NCBI GenBank assembly: GCA_964476625.1
Contig: CAYZBJ010000056.1
Location: forward strand, 1-26,939
DNA from: JAMLIN01 sp964476625
GTDB taxonomy: Bacteria; Pseudomonadota; Gammaproteobacteria; Burkholderiales; Burkholderiaceae_E
DNA length: 26,939 nt
Reading direction: 5' to 3'
In this document: one piece after another, positions 14,580 through 22,954 of the stretch
Layout of the letters: each line of letters starts with the position of its first letter
How positions within the stretch are numbered: the stretch's first letter is position 1
Made by a program: the position numbers and the translations under genes
The notes under the pieces: generated by a model
What the model was told of the DNA's origin: nothing
The model's database searches: none
Seen by the model: only the letters and a program-made list of their open reading frames with translations

Positions 14580-15452
14580 TCACGAGGCCGCCACCCCGCC
14601 TTGCACCTGGGCGGGAGTCTTCGCAGCGAGCCAGTTCTCCAGGTCCGCGAGCACCCGCGCCCGATCCTCGGCACGCTCGTTGAAGACCTCGTGCCAGAGT
14701 CCCTCGTACCAGTGCAGGGTGACCCGCCCGGCCGGCGCCCGGTCGGCGAAACGCCGGCTGCCGGCGGGCGCGACCAGCGCGTCGTCGCCAGCCACCAGCA
14801 TCAGGGTATCGACCGCGAGGGTATCGGCGCCAGCGATCGCGCCGCGGCCCGCATCGAGCAGCCACTTCACGAGCCGCGCGCAGATCCGGTCGTGCACCAG
14901 CGGATCCGCGAGATAGGCCTCGACCACCGCCGGATCGTGGGAGATCCTGCGCGGGTCCAGCCCGTTGCCGATGGGGCGGCCCGGCGCGATCCGCAGCATG
15001 GCCGCGAGCATCAGCCGCTGTACCGGGTTGAGCCCGGCGTCGAGCCCCGGCGAGGACAGCACCAGTGCTTCGACCGGCAGGCGGCGCACGACGACGAGTT
15101 CGGCGGCCAGCGCGCCGCCCATGCTGTGGCCCAGCAGGACCGGTCGGCGGCCGATGTCGCTGGCGAAGCGCCCGACGAGATCGGCGGCATCCTCGGCCAG
15201 GGCGCCGGCGCGGGGCATGCCGCCACGCAGCCCCGGCGAGCGACCATGCCCATGATGGTCGTGCGCCCTCACCTGCCAGCCGCGCTCGGCAAGCCAGGTC
15301 GCGAGCGCCTGGTAGCGCCCGCAATGCTCGCCGAGCCCGTGCAGCAGGTAGACGCCGCCGCCATGCGGCTGCGCCGGCGACCAGTGGCGCCCGAACAGGG
15401 ACTCGCCGTCGGGCATGCGCCAGCTGCGCTCTTCACATCGGGTCTCGCTCAT
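14580..15452 (-). CDS. Alpha/beta hydrolase, monoacylglycerol lipase-like
   Basis: A 290-residue serine hydrolase of the Hydrolase_4 (lysophospholipase/monoglyceride lipase) group. Seen: oxyanion HGLGEHCGRY (38-47), 'VRAHDHHGHGRSPG' (61-74), nucleophile elbow GHSMGG with Ser110, a lid-like segment, the acid in 'TLMLVAGDDALVAP' (Asp223 or Asp224) and the catalytic His254 in LWHEVFNE. No signal peptide, so it is cytoplasmic. Start at ATG 15452 gives the family N-terminus; the ribosome-binding site is weak. It follows the long oxidoreductase gene on the same strand after 55 bp and may be co-transcribed. The ester substrate (monoglyceride or lysophospholipid) is an inference from family. Confidence 0.88.
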   Translation of the reverse strand: MSETRCEERSWRMPDGESLFGRHWSPAQPHGGGVYLLHGLGEHCGRYQALATWLAERGWQVRAHDHHGHGRSPGLRGGMPRAGALAEDAADLVGRFASDIGRRPVLLGHSMGGALAAELVVVRRLPVEALVLSSPGLDAGLNPVQRLMLAAMLRIAPGRPIGNGLDPRRISHDPAVVEAYLADPLVHDRICARLVKWLLDAGRGAIAGADTLAVDTLMLVAGDDALVAPAGSRRFADRAPAGRVTLHWYEGLWHEVFNERAEDRARVLADLENWLAAKTPAQVQGGVAAS

Positions 15453-17740
15453 CGATTCGGATCCATGCAGGGAAGCTCCATTTGTCGTCGCCAGGTAATC
15501 GTCACCTTCAGCTGCCCTCCATCTCGACCTTCGCCTCGGCCCCGGCTCGGCTGGCCGGATCGTTCGTCGACGCCGGCGCCGGCTCGATGGCCAGTCCGGT
15601 GCGCCAGCGGGCCAGCAACGCACCGCGCCGCTCGCGAGCGGCCTCGATCGCCTGCGCCTTGACCGGACCGAAGCCGCGCACCGATTGTGGCAGCGATGCG
15701 ATCTCGACGGCCAGGCCCATGCGCGCGACATCGAGCCCCGGCAGGAGTTCGACCTCGAGCAGTTGCTCGTACTCGTCGATCATGGCGCGCTCCTCCCGGC
15801 GCTCGGCGAGATATCCGAAGGGATCGAAGCGGGTGCCGCGCAGCCTCTTGCCGTGGGCCAGCAGCCGCATCACCGGCAGCATCCAGGCGCCGAACGAGAT
15901 CTTGCGCGGCCGCCCGGTGCGCGGATCGACCCGGGCGAACAAGGGGGGCGACAGATGCAGGCGCAGCGACCAGTCGCCTTCGAAGGTTTCCTCGAGGCGC
16001 CGCCGGAACGCGGGATCGACGTGGAGCCGGGCGACCTCGTACTCGTCCTTGTAGGCGAGCAGCTTGAACCAGGACTTCGCCACCGCCCTGGCGAACGGCA
16101 GCTCGCTTCCTTCGCCGCCGGTCTCGCCGCAGACCTCGCGTTCGCGCCGGGCCGCCTTCTCGACCAGGGCTCGGTAGCGCTCGGCATAGGCGGCATCCTG
16201 GTAGCCGGCCAGGAAACCGGCGCGCGACTCGACGATCGCATCGAGCGATTCGGTCGCCGGCTCATCGTGCTCCTCGGCAAGCGGTGGCTCGAGCCCGGCG
16301 AGTTCGCGCACCCGTTGCGGCGAGTCGGCCAGGCGCCGTCCCCATTCGAAGGCGGCGAGATTGTTGGCGACCGCAACCGCATTGAGCTCGATCGCCCGCT
16401 CGATCGCCTGGCGCGCCAGCGGAATCCAGCCCTTTTGCCAGGCAAAGCCGAGCAACAGCGGATTGGCGTAGATGGCGTCGCCCATCAGGCCGGTGGCGAT
16501 GTCGGTGGCCGCGACGAAGCTCACTGAGCCCGCGCCGGCGGCATCGGCGAGATTGGCCGCCAGGCCATGGGCGGGCAGCAGCCAGTCGGGGTTGCGCAGG
16601 AAATCCGCGGTCGGGGCCACGTCGGTATTGACCACGACCCTGGTGAGACCCGCCCGCATCCGCGTCAGCGCCTCGTTGCCGGCCGCGACGACGAGGTCGG
16701 CGCCGATCACCACGTCGGCTTCGCCGGTGCCGATCCGGGTGCCGTGCAGCTGGTCGGGATGGCGCGCGATCTGCACATGCGAGGTGACCGCGCCGCCCTT
16801 TTGCGCGAGGCCCGCCATGTCGAGCACCGACACCCCGAGCCCCTCGAGGTGCGCCGCCATGCCGAGCAACTGCCCGATCGTGATGACGCCGGTGCCGCCG
16901 ACGCCAGCCACCAGCAGGCCGTAGACCGGCCGGTCCGCTTCGAGCCCGGTGATCGGCGGCTCGGGCAGCGCCGGCCAGTCGACATCGGCATGGTCCCTGG
17001 CCTGCGGTCGGCGCAAGCCGCCGCCTTCGATCGTCACGAAGCTCGGGCAGAAGCCCTTGAGGCACGAATAGTCCTTGTTGCACGAGGACTGGTTGATCCG
17101 CCGCTTGCGACCGAACTCGGTCTCGACCGGTTCGACCGAAACGCAGGAGGACTGCACGCTGCAGTCGCCGCAACCTTCGCAGACGAGTTCGTTGATGAAT
17201 ACCCGGCGCGCCGGGTCGGGGAAACCCGGCTTGCCGTCGACCACCCGCTTGCGACGCCGACGCTTCTCGGATGCGCAGGTCTGGTCGTAGACGAGCACGG
17301 TGCATCCGGGCGTCTCGCGCAGGCGCTTCTGCACGAACTCGAGATGGTCGCGATGGAAGACCTCGACGCCGGGGATCGCGCCGGCGCCCTCGTAGCGATC
17401 GGGCTCGTCGGTCGCGATGACGATGTCGGCCACCCCCTCCGCGCGCATCTGCGCCACGATCGAGGGCACGGTCAGGGTGCCGTCGACCGGCTGGCCGCCG
17501 GTCATGGCGACCGCGTCGTTGTAGAGGATCTTGTAGGTGATGTTGACGCCGGCCGCGATGGAAGCGCGGATGGCGAGCAGGCCGGAGTGGAAATAAGTGC
17601 CGTCGCCGAGGTTCGCGAAGATGTGCTTCTCGTCGGTGAAGGGCGCCATGCCGATCCAGGGCACGCCTTCACCGCCCATCTGGGTGAAGGTGCCTGTGCG
17701 CCGCTCCGGCATCCAGTTGGCCGTGTAGTGGCAACCGATG

Positions 17741-17757
17741 CCGGCGAGCGCTCCGGC
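17741..17757 (-). other. Frameshift point in the oxidoreductase gene
   Basis: The reverse-strand sequence CCGGAGCGCTCGCCGGC is where the frame carrying the N-terminal half stops matching the family and the frame carrying the C-terminal half begins. It is a GC-rich stretch with overlapping CGC/GCG/CCGG repeats, so either slippage in the cell or an assembly error is plausible. Confidence 0.7.
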
Positions 17758-19190
17758 ACATGGGTCGAGGTGTTGTGCGGGCAGCCCGAACAGAAGGTGG
17801 GAGTGCGCACCGCGATCGCATGGGGTGCGGCGAGCGCGCGGTCCTTGGCCTCGATCAGCCGCAGGCGGCTCTCGATCTGGCCGCGGGTATCGGCATCGAG
17901 CGCGAAGCGCTCGCCGAAGCGGCCCGGGTCGAGCAGGCGGGCGGCGATCGCCCGGGCGATCACCGCCGGCGAAAGCTCGTGGTGGGCCGGCAGCAACCAG
18001 CCGCCCTGGGGCATCGACCATTCGCCGCCGCGCCCGTCCTTCTCGTCGAACTTGCCGTAGACCCGCGGGCGGCGCCCATCCGGCCAGTTGTAGAGTTCCT
18101 CCTTGATCGCGTACTCGAGGATCTGGCGCTTCTCCTCGATGACGAGGATCTCGCCGAGGCCGTCGGCGAACTCCCGCGCGGTCACCGCCTCGAGCGGCCA
18201 GACCACGCCGCACTTGAAGACGCGGATGCCGATGCGCGCGCAGGCGGCCTCATCGAGGCCGAGTTCGTCGAGCGCCTGGCGGGTGTCGAGATAGGCCTTG
18301 CCGCCCGTGAGGATGCCGAACCAGGCGCGCGGCGAATCGATGACGATCCGGTTCAGGCGGTTCGCCCGCACATAGGCGAGCGCCGCATACCACTTGTAGT
18401 CGAGTAGTCGGGCTTCCTGCTCGAGCGGGGAATCGGGCCAGCGGATGTTGAGTCCGCCCGCGGGCATGGCGAAGTCCTCGGGCAGGACGATGCGCACCCG
18501 CTCGGGGTCGACCTCGACCGAGGCGGAGGCCTCCACCACTTCGGTGACGGTCTTCATGGCGACCCACAGGCCGCTGTAGCGCGACATCGCCCAGCCGTGC
18601 AGGCCGAGGTCGAGGTACTCCTGGACCGACGCGGGATAGAGCACTGGCAGGCCGACGGCCTTGAAGATGTGGTCGGACTGGTGGGGCAGGGTCGACGACT
18701 TGGCGCCGTGGTCGTCGCCCGCGAGCGCGAGCACGCCGCCGAAACGCGAGGACCCGGCCGCATTGGCATGGCGCAGGACATCGCCCGAGCGATCGACCCC
18801 GGGGCCCTTGCCGTACCACATCGCGAACACGCCGGCGTACTTCGCCTTGCCCGACAGGTTGAGCTGCTGGGTCCCCCAGATGCTGGTGGCGGCGAGGTCC
18901 TCGTTGAGGCCCGGCTGGAAGACGATCCGCTGGCGCTCGAGGTGCTCGCGCGCCTTCCAGAGCGCCTGGTCGAGCCCGCCCAGGGGCGAGCCGCGATAGC
19001 CGGACACGAAGCCGGCGGTGTCGAGCCCGGCGGCGGCGTCGCGCTCGCGCTGCAGCATAGGCAGGCGCACGAGCGCCTGCGTACCGGACATGAAGGCCCG
19101 GCCGCGCGGCAGCGCGTACTTGTCGTCGAGGGTGACTTCCTGGAGCGCCCGGCGCAGGGCATCGGACACGACGGGCGACAGTGGTGCGTT

Positions 19191-19265
19191 GTCAGTGGCG
19201 CCCGGCCGCCCGAAGCCACTGACGCGCCCCCTCGGGGGGCAGCGAACAAAGTGAGCGTGGGGGTA
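19191..19265. repeat. Palindromic repeat element at the 5' end of the oxidoreductase gene
   Basis: Contains a perfect 9-bp inverted repeat (19191-19199 with 19215-19223, 15-base loop) and the near-palindrome GCCCCCTCGGGGGGC (19226-19240) followed by AGCGAACAAAGTGAGCGTGGGGG. I recognise this as resembling intergenic repeats common in Burkholderiales genomes. It is read through by the oxidoreductase frame, giving an unusual Pro/Gly/Arg-rich N-terminus of about 30 residues before NAPLSPVVSDALRRAL. Confidence 0.55.
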
Positions 19266-19271
19266 GTCCAT

Positions 19272-19463
19272 GTCAGAGGTCTCCGTAAAGATTTTGTCTT
19301 TCGTCAAACCAGTTGTCCCTAGTGGGGGACGCACTTCGCGGCGGGCCGTTCGTGGCGGCTACCGCATGCCCCATATTACCGAAGCCTCGCCGGAACGGCG
19401 TTTGCGGAAAGCCCGGCGCACGCAAACAGCGGCCTACAATGGCGCGACCGAAGGAGACGCCGA
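19272..19463. promoter_or_regulatory. Divergent region, oxidoreductase / pyrF
   Basis: A 192-bp gap. Forward: TACAAT at 19435-19440 and AAGGAGA at 19451-19457 for pyrF. Reverse: a GGAG site 9 bases before ATG 19271. No strong -35 boxes were found for either, and no RNA gene. Confidence 0.4.
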
Positions 19464-20282
19464 TTGGATTTCACTAGCAAGATGCGGGCCGCATGGTCGC
19501 GCAAGGACAGCATGCTGTGCGTCGGACTCGATCCGGCGCCCGCGAAATTCCCCGCCTCGCTGGCCGCCGGGGCCGATCGCGTTGCGCGCTTTTGCATCGC
19601 GATCGTCGACGCCACCGCGCCCTATGCCTGCGCCTTCAAGCCGCAGGTCGCCTACTTCGCGGCCGAGCGCGCCGAGGACCAGCTCGAAGCGGTCTGCGCC
19701 CATGTCCGCAGCGCCCACCCCGACATCCCCATCATCCTCGACGCCAAGCGCGGCGACATCGGCGCGACCGCCGAGCAATACGCCCGCGAGGCCTTCGAGC
19801 GCTACGGCGCCGACGCGGTGACCGTCAATCCCTACATGGGGCACGATTCCATCGAGCCCTGGCTCGAGTGGACCGACCGCGGCGTGTTCCTCCTGTGCCG
19901 GACGTCGAACCCCGGCGGCGACGACCTGCAGTCGCTCGCCCTCGCCGAGGGAACGAAGCTCTACGAGCGGGTCGCCGAACTCGCCGCCGGGCGCTGGAAC
20001 CGCAACGGGCAACTCGGGCTGGTGGTCGGCGCGACCTACCCCGCCGAGCTCGCGCGGGTGCGTGAGCTCGCCCCCGGGCTGCCCCTGCTGGTGCCGGGCA
20101 TCGGCGCCCAGGGCGGCGACATCGAGGCGAGCGTCGGCGCCGGCCGGGACGCCAGCGGCTACGGCATGCTGATCAATTCCTCGCGGGCGATCCTCTACGC
20201 CGGCGCCGGCGAGGATTTCGCCGCGGCGGCCGCCGAAGCCGCGCGCCAGACCCGGGACGCGATCCGGCAGGCGCGACGCTGA
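19464..20282 (+). CDS. pyrF: Orotidine 5'-phosphate decarboxylase PyrF
   Basis: A 272-residue TIM-barrel enzyme that decarboxylates OMP to UMP, the last step of de novo pyrimidine synthesis. Seen: 'LCVGLDPAPAKFP' (18-30), the catalytic DAKRGDIG with Asp93, Lys95 and Asp98, 'VNPYMGHDSIEPW', 'LLCRTSNPGG' and the C-terminal 'PGIGAQGGD' and 'LINSSRAILYA' phosphate-binding blocks. Length and motif style match the longer type found in beta-proteobacteria and actinobacteria, not the 245-residue enterobacterial type. The start is a TTG at 19464: AAGGAGA ends 6 bases before it, and no nearby ATG is better placed. It lies between the divergent oxidoreductase gene and the two-component system. Confidence 0.97.
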   Translation: MDFTSKMRAAWSRKDSMLCVGLDPAPAKFPASLAAGADRVARFCIAIVDATAPYACAFKPQVAYFAAERAEDQLEAVCAHVRSAHPDIPIILDAKRGDIGATAEQYAREAFERYGADAVTVNPYMGHDSIEPWLEWTDRGVFLLCRTSNPGGDDLQSLALAEGTKLYERVAELAAGRWNRNGQLGLVVGATYPAELARVRELAPGLPLLVPGIGAQGGDIEASVGAGRDASGYGMLINSSRAILYAGAGEDFAAAAAEAARQTRDAIRQARR

Positions 20283-20349
20283 CACTCGGAGATCGCACCC
20301 GGATTCGGCTATCCTCACCGGGTGTCCAGTCGACGCAGGGGGTTGGGGG

Positions 20350-21033
20350 ATGCGGATCCTGCTTGCCGAAGACGATGGCGTGCTCGCCGACGGCCTGTCG
20401 CGCTCGCTGCGCGCGGGCGGCTACGCCGTCGATACCGTCGACTCGGGAACCGATGCCGACGTGGCGATGGTCGCCCAGTCCTACGATCTCCTGATCCTCG
20501 ACCTCGGCCTGCCCCGCATGCCGGGGCTCGAGGTGCTCCGACGGCTGCGCTCGCGCAACGACCTGGTCCCGGTACTGATCCTGACCGCGGCCGATTCGAT
20601 CGACCAGCGGGTCCGCGGCCTCGACCTCGGCGCCGATGACTACATGGCCAAGCCCTTCGCGCTCTCCGAGCTCGAGGCCCGGGTGCGCGCCCTGGTGCGC
20701 CGCCGCATGGGCAGCTCCAGCAGCCGGGTGCGATACGGCCCGCTCACCTACGACCAGATCGGCCGCGCGGTATACATCGACGAGCAGCTGCTCGAACTGT
20801 CCGCGCGCGAGATCGGCCTGCTCGAGATCCTGTTGCAGCGCGTCGGACGCCTCGTCAGCAAGGAGCAGATCGTCGAGCATCTTTGCGAATGGGGCGACGA
20901 GATCAGCTACAACGCGATCGAGGTCTACATGCACCGCCTGCGCAAGAAGCTCGAAGGCGGCGGCGTCAAGATCGCCACCGTGCGCGGGCTCGGCTACTGC
21001 CTCGAGCGCCTGCCCGAATCCGGCGTCGCCTGA
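20350..21033 (+). CDS. OmpR-family response regulator
   Basis: A 227-residue two-component regulator. Receiver domain 1-118 with acidic EDD (7-9), phospho-acceptor Asp51 in LDLGLPRMPG, switch Thr79 (ILTAAD) and Lys101 in AKPF. Winged-helix DNA-binding domain about 128-222 with 'LELSAREIGLLEILLQRVGRLVSKEQI' and 'SYNAIEVYMHRLRKKL ... TVRGLGYCLE', the OmpR/PhoB pattern. The closest groups by eye are QseB and TctD regulators. The sensor kinase gene starts 36 bp downstream, so they are co-transcribed and the kinase should phosphorylate Asp51. A GGGGG-rich sequence stands in for a weak ribosome-binding site. Target genes are unknown; TctD regulators often control tricarboxylate uptake but no such transporter lies in the window. 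Confidence 0.93.
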   Translation: MRILLAEDDGVLADGLSRSLRAGGYAVDTVDSGTDADVAMVAQSYDLLILDLGLPRMPGLEVLRRLRSRNDLVPVLILTAADSIDQRVRGLDLGADDYMAKPFALSELEARVRALVRRRMGSSSSRVRYGPLTYDQIGRAVYIDEQLLELSAREIGLLEILLQRVGRLVSKEQIVEHLCEWGDEISYNAIEVYMHRLRKKLEGGGVKIATVRGLGYCLERLPESGVA

Positions 21034-21069
21034 GCAACCCGTGGACGACGCATCCACGCGGCCCGGACG

Positions 21070-22656
21070 ATGAACGCCAAGGGCCGTTTCGCCGCCGCCA
21101 TCGGCGACCTGATCGCGACCCGCGAGACCGCGCCCGCCGAGCCGCCATCCCCACCGCCCCGGCAAACCGGAGTGGCGACACCCGCGCCGCCGGCGACGAG
21201 CCGGCGCCGGGCGCGCTCGCAGCGGCTCGTCGGCGACCAGCGCTCGCTGTTCGGCGAGATCCTCGACTGGATGTTCGCCCCGCTGCTGCTGCTCTGGCCC
21301 CTGTCGGTGGCGATCACCTTCCTGGCGGCCCGCTCGCTCGCCGACGCCCCCTTCGACCGCTCGCTGCGCGACCGGGCGGTGGTGCTCGGCCAGCAGGTGC
21401 TGTTCGTCGAGGACCGCAGCCGGATCACCTTGCCGCGGGCGGCGCACGAACTCCTGCGGGCCGACGATCGCGAGCCGGTGATGTTCCAGGTGACCGACGC
21501 CCAGGGCAAGCTCGTCGTCGGGGACGAAGGGCTGCCGATGCCCTCGATCTACGACTTCCCCGAACCGGGACGCGTCAAGCTGCGCACCGCCGATCATCGC
21601 GGCGGCGAGATCCGGATCGCCTACACCTACGTCGCCCCGGTCCGGATGAGCCACAGCGCCTCCCCGGTGCTGGTGCAGGTGGCCGAATCGCTGGACCAGC
21701 GCAACCACCTGGCCAACGAGATCATCAAGGGCGTGATCTTCCCGCAGTTCCTGATCCTGCCGCTGGCGGTCGCGCTGGTGTGGTTCGGGCTCTCGCGCGG
21801 CCTCGCGCCGCTGAAGTCGATGCAGCTGCGCATCCGGGCCCGACGGCCGGACGATCTCTCGCCGCTCGATATCCACGACACGCCCGAGGAACTCGTGCCG
21901 CTGGTCGATTCCTTCAACGACCTGTTGCGACGCCTCAACCAGAACCTCGCCACCCAGCGCCGCTTCCTCGCCGACGCCGCGCACCAGATGAAGACGCCGC
22001 TGGCCGGCATCCGCACCCAGGCCGAGCTCGCCGAGCGACAGACCGATGCCGTCGAGCGCGCCCGCAGCCTGTCGCAGCTCTCGCGCAGCTCGGCGCGCGC
22101 GGCCCACATGGTCGACCAGCTGCTCGCCCTGGCGCGCACCGAGAACATCGGCGCGGCCGCGCCCTTCGAGCGGACCAACCTCGCGGCGATCGCCCGCGAT
22201 GCGGTCGCCGACCGGGCGCCGCTGGCCGTGGAGCGCGGCATCGACATCGGCTTCGAATCCGACGGCGACGCCTGGGTCACCGGCCGGCCGGTGCTGCTGG
22301 CCGAGATGCTCGACAACCTGATCGACAATGCCCTGCGCTACACGCCGGGCGGCGGCATCGTCACCATCCGGATCCATCGGCTCGGCGACGAGATCCAGGT
22401 CGACGTCGAGGACAACGGCCGGGGAATCGCGCCCGCCGACCGGGAGTTCATCTTCGAGCGCTTCTACCGGGTGCTCGACGCCCAGACCGAGGGCAGCGGC
22501 CTGGGCCTGGCGATCGTGCGCGAGATCGTCGCGCAGCACGACGCATGGGTCGAGGTGCGCGACGGCCTGCCCTGGCCACCCGAACGTGGCCGCGGCACCG
22601 GCTCGGCCTTCGTGGTCCGGTTACCCGCCGCGCCCGGGCATCGAGAGGGCCCGTGA
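21070..22656 (+). CDS. Sensor histidine kinase, TctE/QseC-like
   Basis: A 528-residue membrane kinase. Seen: a long (about 65-residue) Pro/Ala/Arg-rich cytoplasmic N-terminus, TM1 about 68-90, a periplasmic sensor (about 91-220) beginning 'SLADAPFDRSLRDRAVVLGQQV' as in the 2CSK_N sensor of TctE/QseC, TM2 about 222-243, a HAMP-like segment, the phospho-acceptor His305 in ADAAHQMKTPLAGIRTQ, and the ATPase domain with NLIDNALRY (416-424), DNGRGIAP (448-455) and GSGLGLAIV (476-484). All catalytic boxes are intact. The long basic N-terminus is not common in TctE; a later start, near the Met at codon 68, is possible. Second gene of the two-component operon. Confidence 0.92.
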   Translation: MNAKGRFAAAIGDLIATRETAPAEPPSPPPRQTGVATPAPPATSRRRARSQRLVGDQRSLFGEILDWMFAPLLLLWPLSVAITFLAARSLADAPFDRSLRDRAVVLGQQVLFVEDRSRITLPRAAHELLRADDREPVMFQVTDAQGKLVVGDEGLPMPSIYDFPEPGRVKLRTADHRGGEIRIAYTYVAPVRMSHSASPVLVQVAESLDQRNHLANEIIKGVIFPQFLILPLAVALVWFGLSRGLAPLKSMQLRIRARRPDDLSPLDIHDTPEELVPLVDSFNDLLRRLNQNLATQRRFLADAAHQMKTPLAGIRTQAELAERQTDAVERARSLSQLSRSSARAAHMVDQLLALARTENIGAAAPFERTNLAAIARDAVADRAPLAVERGIDIGFESDGDAWVTGRPVLLAEMLDNLIDNALRYTPGGGIVTIRIHRLGDEIQVDVEDNGRGIAPADREFIFERFYRVLDAQTEGSGLGLAIVREIVAQHDAWVEVRDGLPWPPERGRGTGSAFVVRLPAAPGHREGP

Positions 22657-22715
22657 ACCCGGCATCCGCGGCCGCTCGCCACGCCCGGGCAGGCGGGCGA
22701 AGAACCGCGCGCAGC

Positions 22716-22744
22716 TTTACAGAATCGGCCGCGGGCCCTAGAAT
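22716..22744 (+). promoter_or_regulatory. Sigma70 promoter of the tRNA gene
   Basis: TTTACA (22716-22721), a 17-base spacer, TAGAAT (22739-22744): five of six matches in each box and ideal spacing. The start point would fall near 22751, just before the tRNA at 22755. Among the strongest promoters I see in the window. Confidence 0.8.
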
Positions 22745-22754
22745 CGCGGGCTCT

Positions 22755-22831
<77 letters not shown>

Positions 22832-22954
22832 TACAAGCCGCCGAGCCCGCCCATCGACCCGATGCCGGCGGGCTTTGCACTTTGGCGCGCCGCTGCCGGT
22901 CCGGGTTTTCCCCTGGCCCGTGCGCTTGTCCGGCGTGCACCTGGCGAGACACGC

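Larger units (their letters stand above)
15508..19271 (-). pseudogene. Indolepyruvate ferredoxin oxidoreductase family protein, frameshifted
   Basis: A very long fused 2-oxoacid oxidoreductase (about 1,250 codons) that should decarboxylate indolepyruvate or a similar aromatic 2-oxoacid to the acyl-CoA with ferredoxin. Domains in order: pyruvate-oxidoreductase-like N-terminal part ('TAGFVSGYRGSPLGGLDQALW', 'GVFAMWYGKGPGVDR'), TPP-binding part (CSGCPHN near 17772-17793, then GIGCHY, GGEGVPWIG), a Cys-rich iron-sulfur segment (CEGCGDC...C then C...C...C, near 17050-17185), the gamma-type domain (GVGGTGVITIGQLLGMA, AQKGGAVTSHVQIA), and a long C-terminal domain. The N-terminal half (to about 17755) and the C-terminal half (from about 17750) are in different frames: the first reads ...STHVPE and the second ...GALAGIGCHY. 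Family sequence would have a few more residues between them, so roughly 10 nt appear missing. Either a true inactivating deletion or a sequencing error. Both halves are otherwise intact and well conserved. Confidence 0.85.

Noticed and set aside
16567..18060. 497-codon forward open frame across the oxidoreductase gene
   Set aside because: Antisense shadow of the conserved gamma and Cys-rich domains.
15508..19271. Two separate genes (N-terminal and C-terminal oxidoreductase subunits)
   Set aside because: The frame switch falls inside a conserved TPP-binding segment and not at a subunit boundary, and there is no start site for the second half.
20173..22539. 788-codon reverse-strand open frame over the two-component genes
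   Set aside because: Antisense shadow; the forward strand encodes clear receiver, winged-helix and histidine-kinase motifs.
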